This document shows, in pieces, positions 35,792-48,200 of a DNA stretch of 64,000 bases. A model generated the notes under the pieces. The model made no database searches. It was not told where the DNA came from and was given only the letters and a program-made list of their open reading frames with translations. The translations under genes were made by a program, and so were the position numbers. How positions within the stretch are numbered: the stretch's first letter is position 1; the number at the start of each line of letters is the position of its first letter. Origin of the DNA: Stichopus chloronotus (taxonomy: Eukaryota; Echinodermata; Holothuroidea; Aspidochirotida; Stichopodidae). The stretch is taken from contig CM037839.1 in NCBI GenBank assembly GCA_021234535.1, positions 25,407,196-25,471,195 on the forward strand, given 5' to 3'.

Positions 35792-38700
35792 CTAAACACA
35801 TGTCTCTGTATCCAGTTTCTTCCCGTCCTCTTTATCCGCTTTCCCATCATCTTGATTTCGTCTTCGCAAAGAGAGATCACTGGCTAGGAGAAATAAATCG
35901 TTGTTGGTTTTTCTTTCTTCGTGTAGCCAGCGGACTTCTGGGCAAAACTGTCCAACCGCGTGAGTCATTACAATAGTCAGAAAAGCCATCGACCATGTAC
36001 ATATGCACGATATGAAGGCGTAGTAAATCGACGAAATCTGGTACACCGACTGAGAAGCTCCCTCCGAGACAACTTGAGTGACGTCATCCACACGTTGAGA
36101 TACATTAAGATCGCATTCTGTCGTCGTCATCATTGTTGACGTCATCATCGCTATCGGAGTCGTGACGTTGCACTGGTCGGTGAAGAGCGGAGGTCTGGAA
36201 CTGGGAGCACGCGGATAATACAAACTACCTAACTTTAACCAAATACACAAGATGGTGGAAACAACCATTCCCACTAGGGCAGAAACGGAGGTAGCCCTTC
36301 GGGAAATCATGCCCAGGATGAAAACTGCCAAAATTGGACCGATGAGGATGCCTGCCCAAGTTATGACTGCATCGAGTATACCGCCTATGTAGGTAGCCAG
36401 AAATGAAAAACACAAGATGGTACAACCAAGAAGACCCGTCAGGACCTTCATGAAGCGGATGTTTTTCTCGGGACTAGCGTTTTTCATAAAAGGAAGTAAT
36501 TTCTTAACCATTTTGTGGGTCATCACAGTCTGGGCGTTTATACCCGATGACACTGTGCTGAGAGCAGAACTGAACGAGGCACAAACTATTACTCCGATGA
36601 CGCCAGGATAGTACTGGAAGACCTCTACCATCCAAAGGGGAAACACTTGATCTTCTTTTGTTACCTCGCCATTCGCTAGTGGATCACATCCTGCAAAATG
36701 AGTGTATATTACAAGACCAAGGAAGACGTAAGAGATAATAAACGCCATCGAAAACACCTGAGCAAAAATGGCGGTTATTCTAGCTTCATTTACAGTCTTT
36801 ACTACCAGATATCTTTGAGCATTGTACTGTCCACATGCAGTTCTAGACAGCGCCACTAAAGGCATGCCTGTAATGGACGACCAAAATGTATAGGGCTTTG
36901 TTAGATCGAAGGAAAAATCTATTCGAAGACTTCTCTCCGCCGATGAGGTCACCGTAAATATGTTCTTGAAACCACCAGCAGCTGGTATTCCAACCGCGTA
37001 CATGATCACCGTTCCAGTAACGATCACAATTGTCTGTGACAAGAAAACATGAATAGGCAAAATATGAAGAAGTATGAAATAAGAAGAGCGTTTCTGGTGA
37101 AAGAAAGTCAACTGGTGAGACCATCATGTACTAAAGTAGTTTCAGTTTACTGTAGCAATTGTTGCTTCTGGAAGACACAACAACATCGTGATTCTTTCCT
37201 ACGACCTTGTAGGCAAACGTATGTAAATTTACCTTTGTAATTCTTGAATATAACTAACAATCTGTTCTTTTCTAACCGAAGGAAGAAATGATAAGCTAAC
37301 AGTCAGTGTACATTTGTCGTTTCTTAGTATCAAATCTACGTAATAATAACGTCACTCCGGATGTGTGTTTGCTTACTGTCTCCCTACAACATACAATGTT
37401 ATTTGCATAAACTTCAGACAGATTGAGGACGCAATGAAGGGGATCAACGATGTTTCTTTCTGGGACAATGTTTGGTGAGAATACTCAATTCCAGTCAAAA
37501 TTCCAGCCACAAATATAGATTTGACGTGTTGAAGAGTAAGTAAACCTGACCATTAAAGGGAAACTTCCATTTCATTCCCATGTGTGGTTCCCAAGATAAG
37601 AGTAGCTGAAGTAGCCCCTCTTGTTATCGAAAGTTAACTTGAAGCAAGCAGGAGTGATTGTCATCTTCCCACCATGATAAAGCATTTAATGTTTTTCTTT
37701 AAACTTTACTTTACACCACATGTAATATTTCAATATGTAGTACTATCATAACGTGAGTATATGAGGGGTATGAGAGTTTTGCGACCTTCACATAAGCAGT
37801 ACTTCAGCTGACGACTGATTGATTTAAAGGTCAAACTATTAAATTCAATAATGAAGAACATATAAGACACTTCATCAATGTGAGGAGATGATGTCACCAT
37901 TGCTTGCTTGAAGTTCACAATCGGTAGCAAAGAGGGCAACGTCAACTGATAGTATCTCGAGAACCACGCATGACAACTGAACCGAAGTTTCACCAGAGTG
38001 TTTAGATTAACTTTCTCTAAAACATATCAAAGCGAAATTTGTGGCTGGATCAGCCTTTTAAATAAAACGGTTTTCACAAGGTGTTGCACGCTTTTACCGC
38101 GAGGAAGCGAGCAACAGTTAATGTTTGCAATAAAATATAAAAGGTAAAATCCATGGTGCATCAGGGTGTATTTAATGAGCACTGCATTGCCATGCAGATA
38201 TGTCGACCTTAGTACTAAGAAAATTAGTCCCCGATCCAAATCCCCTTTGCTACAGGACAGTACCTCATTTCAAAATTTCCGGATATCGTTGATAGTGGTG
38301 GTATCCTTTTTTATTGAGGGAGCATTCCAATACGCATCCGGTACCAGAATATTTATCAGTCTGTATTTTAAACTGAGTATCGATATGCCATACTGAAAGT
38401 ATCTTACGGAGCTAGTTATCAAGATTGTTTTGTATCTTAATGTCAGCTCAGCCGCAACTCACCTCTTTTCATGAAATTGCTTTTGGTGCAGCCTTGGAGA
38501 TGAGATTTTGAACGTTAAAACAAGATTGCTGGAGCAACAAATATGATCGTCTTCGAACGTCTTTGAAAAACAACACGTATTTTCTTACCTGAAACACATC
38601 GTTCCATACAACGGCCTTCATGCCTCCGATTGTAGTATAGACCACACACACACCTCCGACCAAGAAGATGGACATATTGACACTTAGTCCACTGACTATA

Positions 38701-39155
38701 GACAAGGCTAAAGAAGGTGCGTAAATCTGGACGGCCATGTAAAACATGGTAAACAAAACTTGAACAGTAGCTGCGTAGTATTTCACCCATACGTTGAAGC
38801 GCATTTCCAAATAGTCGTAAACATTTGTCAACTTCAGACGGTGATAGATCGGTACGAAGATCACGGGCAAGAGAACGCTTTCGAACACATTTGCCAAAAT
38901 GGCGGGAAACCAGATTCCTGGCCCTCGGAAATATGAATCGTTTGGTAGAGCAATGACGTGAGATCCGGCGAACGCACTAGCGGCAGCAGAACACGACGCT
39001 GCCACGAGAGGCATTTTTCTTTCGCCGAGAAAGTACTCGTCTTCGGAAGGATTGTTACGGCTTTTAAAGGCGTAAAAGACGCCGATCGCGAAGGATATGA
39101 AGATGAATAATATAAGTATAAGAAAGTCGATAGTACCAGTTGTGAACACATCCAT
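35792..39155 (-). CDS. Sodium-coupled monocarboxylate transporter-like protein (SLC5 family), intact two-exon gene
   Basis: Exon 1 is 38589-39155 (189 codons, ATG at 39155) and exon 2 is 35792-37033 (413 codons plus TAG). The donor is CAG|GTAAGA, the acceptor CTTGTCACAG|ACA, phase 0, giving 602 aa, close to the roughly 610 aa of vertebrate SLC5A8/A12. Exon 1 carries the N-terminal helix (residues 9-29), EDEYFLGERKMP, KLTNVYDYLEMRFN, and ends in VYTTIGGMKAVVWNDVFQ, a family hallmark. Exon 2 has TACGQYNAQRYLVVK (about 255-269) and SSALSTVSSGINA (about 344-356), whose serines lie in the helix that contributes to the Na2 sodium site in SLC5 structures. The C terminus is hydrophilic and charged. 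Role from the family: plasma-membrane Na+ symport of monocarboxylates; the substrate is not determinable here. No stop or frameshift seen. The intron (37034-38588) holds a foldback MITE. Confidence 0.9.
37490..38057. mobile_element. Foldback MITE with TTAA end, copy 2 (in SLC5 intron)
   Basis: Same family as 27249-27820: CCAGCCACAAATATAGATTTG on the left is mirrored by CGAAATTTGTGGCTGGATCAGCCTT on the right. TTAA follows the right end (38058-38061). The left tip is eroded, so its exact start is uncertain. Confidence 0.75.
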
Positions 39156-40336
39156 TTTTCAACTATCGTGTTTTCCGGCAATGTTGAGAAAACTTTCTTT
39201 TTCTGTGAAGAAACTAAAGAAAAGCTTGCGACTATGTTCATCGAGAGACTTTCGTCTAACACCTTCAGTAAATCAGTGGAAAAGCTACTAGTGATTTGCT
39301 TTCTTATTTTCCTTTTCTATGTAGTGAAATTATGAACTGTTTGCACTGTATAGTTGCATACCCTCTTCTGATCAAAAATTCGTTACCATCAAAAATTTAG
39401 TTATTCAGGTATACATAACACTTCACTTTAATTCGGGCGGTACGTACACATTTGTAATGCACCATTTGGTACTGGCAACGACCAAAGTAAAGTATTGCAT
39501 CGACAGAAGTATATCATGGGTGACGTAGTAAGGAATTTTCGTGAACTGGTTCACGATCTTCTTCTTGCAGTCTGGAAAAACTATACTACAAGTTGGATCG
39601 ACGTTCCAACGAGAGCCAAATGCAATGTAACAGAGAGGAACGCATCAAGCTCTATGATGCTTTCATTAGGTTAGGCTACTATATATGCCATATTACTTCA
39701 CTGAGTTCTTGTTCGAATTGTCATGGCCACAACTTGCCTCAGCAGAAGCATGTCATTGGCCTAACCATAGGAGCACAAGGTAAAAATACGATATGAAAAA
39801 TAAAAGGCGGGTTGAATCAACTGTGATTTTGATTGGTTAATATCAGAGCGAAATCTATACTACTTCATTGCATTTTTGTTCCGATTGTCGTGGCTACAAC
39901 TTGCCTCAGCAGCAGCATGTCATTGGCCTAACCATAGAAACACAAGTTAAAAATACAATATAAAAATAGAGGACGATATTGAATCAACTGTGATTTTGAT
40001 TAGCAATATGAGAGCGAAAAAGTTGTAGTGGGATGTAGAACTTTGGAACTTGATAAATATCAAATAGTTCAAATATCTAAGATTTCACTTTTCACGCGTT
40101 CTGTAAGATTCTATGGCAAGAACGTTTGTCACTATTACGTAAGCTACATGCAAACTATGTTTGTGTTGTAAGTGTATTGGGCCCATGCCTTATAAATTAA
40201 CCTATATTCATCCATTGACTGTAGATGTGTACGTCGCGATTGGCTAATGTAGAGTGTGGCGGGGGGCGCCCGAAGTTAATACAAACAGTAACTGTAGCCG
40301 TTGAAAAAAAAAAAGTCGGTCGAAAAGCCTCTAGAG
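39156..40336. repeat. Upstream region of SLC5 gene with two-unit tandem repeat
   Basis: GG(C/T)(C/T)ACAACTTGCCTCAGCAG.AGCATGTCATTGGCCTAACCATAG...CACAAG..AAAAATA and TTGAATCAACTGTGATTTTGATT occur twice (about 39679-39840 and 39850-40010). No promoter motif could be assigned. Confidence 0.6.
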
Positions 40337-40553
40337 GTACCGTGGCCCTGAAGGGACATTTCGATATTTCGATATTTCGACTTTTTCGTTTCGATATTTC
40401 GATGTTTCGATATTTCCATATTTCCATATTTCGACTTTTTCGTTTCGATATTTCGACTTTTTCGTTTCGATATTTCCATATTTCGACTTTTTTCGTTTCG
40501 ATATTTCCATATTTCGACATTTCGATATTTCCATATTTCGACTTTTTCGTTTC
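40337..40553 (-). mobile_element. Cap-plus-array copy A (putative Penelope 3' tail only)
   Basis: The end GTACCGTGGCCCTGAAGGG is followed by ACATTTCGA and then about 190 bp of alternating words TCGATATT, TCCATATT and TCGACTTTTTCGTT. It stops abruptly at GTTTC/AAGGAG. It has the same terminus as the copies at 60345, 60766 and 63327. Several frames are open only because the words contain no stop codons. Confidence 0.8.
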
Positions 40554-40799
40554 AAGGAGTTGAAAGACCCGTGTTATAGGCTTGCGCAGCTTAGTTAACT
40601 GCATATCATATTGCGGTCTTTGCCCATGCCTACTGTGTTCTGTGTACACTGGGTCAAACCAAAGAATTCGGTACATTAGGCCAACTGCTTCTGACTTGGC
40701 AACACGGCAGAGGATAACGCCACAGAAGGCCAAACAGAAAACCACCATCGTACAGTAAGAATGAATGATGATGCGCATTAAACGCCAATTAAATGTCGG

Positions 40800-41200
40800 G
40801 CAAACCTAGGCCAGGGGCCCCATACTCCCCATAGCCTAGCTTTGGCCTAGCCTATAGGCCCTAGCCTATAGGCCCTAGCCTAGGTCTATGTCAAACTTAA
40901 GACCATAGGCCTAGCACTGATATTATCTCTAAGTTAGACTCTAGGCTAGTCTGGCCTAGGATACAGTCCTAGAGTCGGCCTAGTTTGGGTACTATTATAC
41001 TAGAATACCCTGCCATGAAATAAGTCCACAGTGTAGCCGGCTACGCGCCATCACACATAGGGCCTAGGCTAGGCCTACTTCACGGTGTAGCTGGAGTAGC
41101 CACATGCCAGGGAAAAGACGGTGGACTTAGCCTAGATTTTCAGTCTTGCAATATTAGTTTTAAAACTTAGCACTTAGGCCTATGTTAGTGGGCTATATGT
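40800..41200. repeat. TAGGCCTA-rich low-complexity region
   Basis: Dense overlapping words GCCTAGCCTATAGGCCCTAG, TAGGCCTAG and CTAGGCCTACTT. Such words are common in some deuterostome invertebrate genomes. Confidence 0.65.
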
Positions 41201-41506
41201 GTGGTTGACCGAGAAGGGGCAACAGTGATAACAGGTGGTCAAATGTTGAAAAATTGATTTAAGCTAGGCTAAGTCACGAAACCATCCCGTTACATAGGCC
41301 GTACAAAAATTCTTTCACAAAATGACTAGCCTGCCCCAAGTCCAGAACTGCTATTGAATCTGTACACGATCCAAACCAAAGAATATTCTAAATGGGATGG
41401 TCACAGGTGGTTGTCGCTTTGACGTGGCCCCGCGCCAACGAAAAATAACACAGTGGCTGCATCAGCCCTCTTACAGGTCACCAATCAGTTCTGACCAAAT
41501 CCCACT

Positions 41507-41600
41507 GCCTGGGCTATATCCTTGGGCATGAGGATAAATTGGCGTTTCTGAAGATTTCTTTTGCCTGCCCCGGCCTTATGCCCAAGGATATAGCCCCGGC
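41507..41600. repeat. 23-bp inverted repeat
   Basis: GCCTGGGCTATATCCTTGGG (extended to CAT) at 41507-41529 faces its reverse complement at 41578-41600 with one mismatch and a 48-bp loop. Confidence 0.8.
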
Positions 41601-41710
41601 AGGGGTTGGAATTTTTCAGAATAAAGCTGCATGTGCTATATTTTCCGAGCACCTACTGTAATACTGACTACTTAACTCGGATCCTGGCAATTTGGCTACC
41701 TTGTTAGCAG

Positions 41711-42067
41711 GTGAATGCTATTCCACATTCTCACTTTTGTTATAAATGTCTTCACCATCTTGCTCTGATTTATCACAAAAACCAAGTACGACTATACAAG
41801 CCTGGTCATGCCCTGAGATCTGTGGATTGTAATTTTACCTTACTGTATGAATTAAGCATGCACCTTGGAGGAGATTTGGTGGACAATATATCTTTACTGT
41901 CAGCTCACGTCTCTGGAATGACATTCGAGCTCATTTTAAGGAATCCACATCTTTGTAGATTTCATACATTAGCTCCCAAGTCTGCAGAGATGAAATGCTG
42001 GTCAACCTCTTATCTGTCCGTTTGTGGACCGCCAACCTGGGGGAGGGGTATAAGGGGAGGGGCTTAA
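41711..42067 (+). other. ORF upstream of HECT gene, status unclear
   Basis: 118-codon frame with protein-like text (LYELSMHLGGDLVDNISLLS). It could be an earlier exon of the downstream gene, but no donor in phase with the exon at 42281 was found. The family is not recognised. Confidence 0.2.
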
Positions 42068-42280
42068 AAAAATGTAAAATTTGAATTATAGAATTGTCTA
42101 CACGCAAAATGGTGGCACTTTTTCGCAAATTAGTCAACACAACTGGCCTGAATTACTGTGCCTAATATCAAAGTACAGTATGACAATGGAATGTACTAGA
42201 AAGACACATAAGGAATTATGATATTTTGAGTTGTTCACTATTTTTTTTTTGTATTCTCCCCACTCTTGATAATACTGTAG

Positions 42281-45200
42281 CTACTCCTACCACTGCTGAG
42301 GGAAAGTGAAATTTTAAACGTTCCAGAAATTTTGGAGGCATTCCAGGACCAACAGGTATGTAATTATTATTTTTTTTAAATCCTTTTTTTTTTCAACAGC
42401 ATGAAATTGTTGTTACTAGTAGTTGGAACTAGTAGGCCAGATGTCCAGTTGCACCAAATTGTGAAAGCTTGTGATTACTGTATACTGTGGGGTTTCATTA
42501 TGGGTACCATGAATATATTAAGTACAATATTATATAGAGATGGATTGCTCTGTGGTGGAGGTAAGCCTATATAGGTCATGTGAAGTCAAGAGAGATGAAC
42601 ATTGAAAATCTTTAATAACAAGTTTGGAAGCAATGATCAGGAAGAAAAATCATTAAAAAGTGACCATGCATAAAGTCAAATTCATCTGAGGCAGTCACCG
42701 AGGTTAAATTATAGAGATGAGTTGAAACACAGTGTTTGTGCTAGCTAGAAAGCACAAAATACCTGTATTTGTCATTATACAGGGATCTGGCCAATATAGT
42801 TTCAAATAATTTTATTTGAGATAGTAGCTGTACAAAATGAAAAATAGTATAACCATGACCACGAAGCATTGAATCACATACTGTAGCATGCAGAATATGC
42901 CTGCCTACCTACCTACCTACCTACCTACCTACCATATTTTTACTGCACATTGATGTAGTGAATCCTTCAGGCTGATTTTATTTAATAGTGGTCTGGGATC
43001 AGTTGTTCACTTAATATACTAGCTGTGTATGAGCTACACAGGTAGGTAAAAATATTTTCAATTTGCTGCAAGAAAACCAAGAAGGTAGCTGCAGTATATG
43101 CTCATTTTATTGATAATGATGCAGTCTTTATTGTCACTGTTGCTTGCAGCTCAAGTACCTGGATCAGTTGGCCAAGTGGAAAAGTGTACCACCAGATGAG
43201 AAAACATTGCAAAGTCTCAAACTAAACACACTTGGCCAGCAGTTGGCACTGCAAGATCTTGTGGAAGATGGTATGTTAGTTATTGTTGTCACTATGCTAG
43301 GTGACAGTGTATGTGAAGTAGACAGCATCTTGGCATGTTGATGGAAGACTTACACTTAGATGTAATTTGCACAGTGCTAGCTGTATCACAATAGGTTACA
43401 TGAAGGACGATGTGACATACTAGACATATAGTAGGCAATTTTAAAGAAAGGCGTCAGCACTGCAATCAGCCTAATATATTTAGCCTAGAATCAGCCTAGG
43501 ATATTTTGTATATCATGTTAAAGATCAAAATTATGGAGAATTTGAATAAAATTTTATTTTAATAAATTGATCTCAGTATGTATGCAAATTTGTAAATTAG
43601 ATGAAGTAATAAAGTGTTTTTTTTTTTTTTGTTTCCATAGAATATCCACACAAATCACTATTATTTTGTATTGCATGGCACAGGAGAATGTTCAGCCTCT
43701 TTTCTCTTTCATTTGATACCAAAGTTGAGGAAATGCATCTTAAATAAGAAAGATATGCTCATTTTACTCTTTGTTTACTCTTGAATAACATGCATACACT
43801 GTACTACACAGTGCACTGACCTATATGTATCAGTGCTCAAACATGCCATGGAATGTATACAAAGTTATATAGCAAGTGGCTTAAGATCTATAAATAGACT
43901 GGCTGGCTTTGTAAGGTAGCTTGAATGGACATTTGGTGAATGAAAAAAGTTGCAAGGTGGCTGTAGGCAATTTTTTATTTTGGAAGTGGATTTTGGGTTA
44001 GAAATGTAGGTTTTTGAATGTACATGTATTTTTGAAACTTTGCATTTGTTTACATCTCTTAACCTATGTGACTCTACCCCTGGCATTTATCCATCTCTCT
44101 TGGTATGTTTTCACAAGGAATTTTGTGCATTTGAATGAAAAAAATCAGAGTTGTCATTGTGGAGTTATGGTTTTCTATTTTGGAGGGGTCTTTGGAGTCA
44201 AAATGGTAGAATTTTGATCAATTTTGGCATTTTTTGAAGATTATTCTTTAAATATCTCAACAAATCCTGTCCCTGACACTTCACCCTCCCTCATGGTGTT
44301 TGCTTCAGTAAAAAGTTATTAGAAAAATGAGTATGGGGTGGGATTTTCTAAGTGCCTGAAATTATTTTTGGAAAATAATGGCGTCATTTCTTGAATTTTG
44401 GGGGTATTTTTGATTCCTTCCGAAGTCAGAAGGAATCTATGCGATGGTGATGTCGCGTGTATGTGTATATGTGTGTGGGTGTAAGGGTGTGTGTATGTGT
44501 GTGTGTGACACCAATGCTTGTAAACACTTTATCTCAAGAAGGGTAACCATGACGGATCGCATACTTGGTGTGTGGGTTGGACATAGTGAGTAGATGGTCC
44601 CTATTGTTTTTGGTGGAGGTCAAAGGTCATTTAAGGTCACCAGAGGTCAAAATGTGAAAACCTTGTAAACACGATATCTCAAGAAGGGTAACCATAACGG
44701 ATCTCATACTTACTGTGTGGTTTGGTAATAGTAAGGAGATGATCCCTATTGTTTTTGGTAGAGTTGATAGGTCATTTGAGGTCAATAGAGGTCAAAATGT
44801 GAAATCCTTGTAAACACAATATCTCCAGAAGGGTAACTGTGACTGATGTCATACATGGTGTGTGGGTTGGTCATATTGAGTGGATGATCCCTATTGTTTG
44901 TTGGGAAGGTCAAAGGTCATTTGGGGTCACCAGTTAAGTAAACCATGAAAATATAGCAAACTGTTGTGTAAAAGCACATAGTTTTGAGCATTCATAATGC
45001 CCATAAAATCTTTGAAATGATGAAGAATTTAAGCTTAACTTGAAGAACTGCAAACTTATATAAAGTCTCTTTCTCATCTCATTTTTCACTTCAAACCAGC
45101 CCAGCGGTGTCGGATACAACAACTTATCCATGGGATTTGTAAACCAAAACGTAAAAAAGAAACAGCAATGGTAATTTTTTTATGTCTATCAGTACAGTAG

Positions 45201-48200
45201 TTGGTTGCAAATGGGGAAGTTATCAATTCTTTCTTTAGGGTCGAGCCAAAAAAGTGTACTGTAATATCCCATACAAAAAGCATTGTATGGATCATGTGCT
45301 GTTCTGTATGGTATCACATGGCACGGGAATGTGTCACATTTATGTTATTCACATTACACATCAGTGTTTTATCAATGGTGTCCAGTCTTGAGTCACTTGG
45401 AGTCTTAATCACTGTTCGTAGTGATGACTTGGATTGAGTTTAGGATTGGCAGGTAATGACGGGAGTGACTCTGTAATGAGTCAAGACTTGAGCCTTTATC
45501 AATAAGGACTTGTGGCAAACTCTGTCATCACAAGGCCAATTTTCTCTTTCAAATGTACATAATAGTGACAGGCCATGAATAAAGTTACTGTCTTTACACA
45601 GTTACTACGTTCCATGCATCCTTGTTTCTGAAAATTGGCTATAATTATAAAACTTTGTGAAGGTTGTATCTTATGACGTTAAAAAGGGTCTTGCAGTGTG
45701 TGACACAAACCAAGGATTAGAGGCAAGTGGAGTCTTCTGTTTCCAGCCTTGAGTCACTACAGAGTCCATGAGGCTTTGCTGATTGGACTCGAGCCAAGTC
45801 TTTGCTAGCACGTACTGACTTAAGATGAGTCACTGCTACTTCGTGATTCAAGTCTTGAAAGGAAATAAGCCTTCACCCCAAACTTGATTTGATCAAACAC
45901 CAACCAAGTGTTGCAAATAACATTTGAATCCCATTACAAATATCTTTCATCATGCTTCAGACCTTAACAGTTATTGCATATTCCAGATAAACGAAGGAGT
46001 TATTTTGGCTGAATTTGAAAAGTCAGTAATAAAAATGTTTTTGCATTCATTATTTTTTGTTGGTCAGTCAATCTATATTCTATGGTGACTGACCAGTTCC
46101 ATCCATGAATTCTTTTACTTCTTTACCTGCTACTTTGTTTTTATTTTATTTTGTTTTGTTTTATTCCATTTTATGTTATTCTGTTCTATTTTATTTTAAT
46201 ATTTTATGTGTTTTTATTTTATTTTAACTTAATTTATGTTATTTCATCTTTTTATTTTATTTCTTTTATTTTCATTTTAGGTTGCTAATAAAGTCCACAA
46301 AAATAAGAGAAACATACAACTGGGCTGGTTGCATTCTTCCAAGGAGGAAAAAGGTCTTACACAAGTTAGACTAAAGCAAGGAGGAGGTAGCAGGAATGTC
46401 TCATTTGACCTCAGTGCAGGGTACGATGAGGTACTGCAAAGAGCATGCAGCCTGTTTTTTCCATCTGGAAAGTCCTGCAAGGGTGACCTCAAAGACATGA
46501 CGACTAGCCTCGCCAAGTTTGACCAATTAGAGGTGGAGAGGCATATAGAAAATAGACAACCTTTCACAATAAAGGAATATCAAAGACAAACTGGACTTAG
46601 TGTGCTGCGCCTTTATTTGGTTACAAGGCCGAAGGCCACATCTGACACAGAGTAAGTAAATTTGAGAATGACACTGGAAGAATCTGAGTTACAGTAGTTT
46701 GTTTGAAATACATTTATCGCCTGTTACTGTTACCACTCAATATATATCAGCATATGTATTAATTTGGAAAGCTGGTGTCACAGGAATGACTTCATGGTTT
46801 GCACTAGGTATATGTGTGTGGTCTGCATGGCTTTTACTGAAAGAGTCATATGTACAAATCCCAATCCCATTTCGTCTAGGGATAAAGTCTAGATCCACAT
46901 CGTTTTACTGTCAATTAGCCTTATAGCCGAGTAATAGCATGAACACTGCTGTTTGGTGTCAAACATCTCAGGTTAATAACCAGGCACTGAAAACTGAACA
47001 TCTTGTTTGTAAAGGCAATTTCCTGGTTAATGTCCTGGTTAAGTATGGCAAAAAAAGTCAAATGATGTGAGAACCATATATAGATGCTTATCTATCAAAA
47101 TCTTGCTTCTATGACATATATTCAACACATTACAAAATGATTGTTCAAATACTTGAATCATGCAGGGATCTTGAGAAAGGAAGAATTAATTACAAGAACT
47201 TGGTGAAGCCAAGGTCAGTTGAGGTCATAGTTTGAGGTCATAGTTTGAGGTCATAGATCAGACAGTGGTCATTGTTGGAAGCTACAAGTAATGCAACTGT
47301 GATGAGTAATTGAATTAAGCCTGCCATGATATTTCACTGGGCTACATCCATGTAGACATTTGCTGTCTATTTCCTTACAGTGTTTGTCAACTTTTAACTT
47401 TTTTTGTTTCAGTCACCCAAGTGTGATACTTGTGTTTCATATTTCCATTGAAATTTATAAAGTTTGAGAAATGATGGATGAATAAACACATTTTTGTCAT
47501 GAATGACAAACATTGATCATAAAACAATTACTGTACGTTGCAATTTTTCTCTGGTGTGGCTGAGCCATAGCATTGTGAATTTGCTTTAAGTCTTTCAGTG
47601 GTAATGTTTAAATAGTAATATGACATACCTTCATAACCAGATGGCATTTTTGTTTGCTTTTTGAATGATCTTGTTTACCTCTATCATTGTGACAGACTCT
47701 TACCTTCATTTAAAATTAGGGTTTTCTCTATCTTTTAAAGATACATTTCATCTAACAAATTCCAAAAACTGCATACTGGCTTTCTCATGACTTTCTGCAT
47801 GCTCGCCCCATTCCTCCCCACCAAGATATTCTCACTGATAAAACACTTGCTACAGGTGTTTAAATACAAAACACCTATAAAAATTGATATTAATGATTCA
47901 ACTCTTTGATAGAAGAGAGAGAACAATACATTCATGTCTACTAGTTATTTTTGACTCCTTGCTGAAGGCAGAAGGAATCTATGCGATGGTGATGTCGTGT
48001 GTGTGCGTATGTGCGTGTGTATGTGACGCCTTACTTGTAAACATGATATCTCAAGAAGTGTAACCATGACTGATGTCATACTTGGTGTGTAGGTTGGTTA
48101 TACTGAGCAGATGATCCCTATTGTTTTTGGTGGAGGTCAAGGGTCATTTGAGGTCACCAGAGATCAAACTGTGGAAACCTTGTAAACACGATATCTCAAG

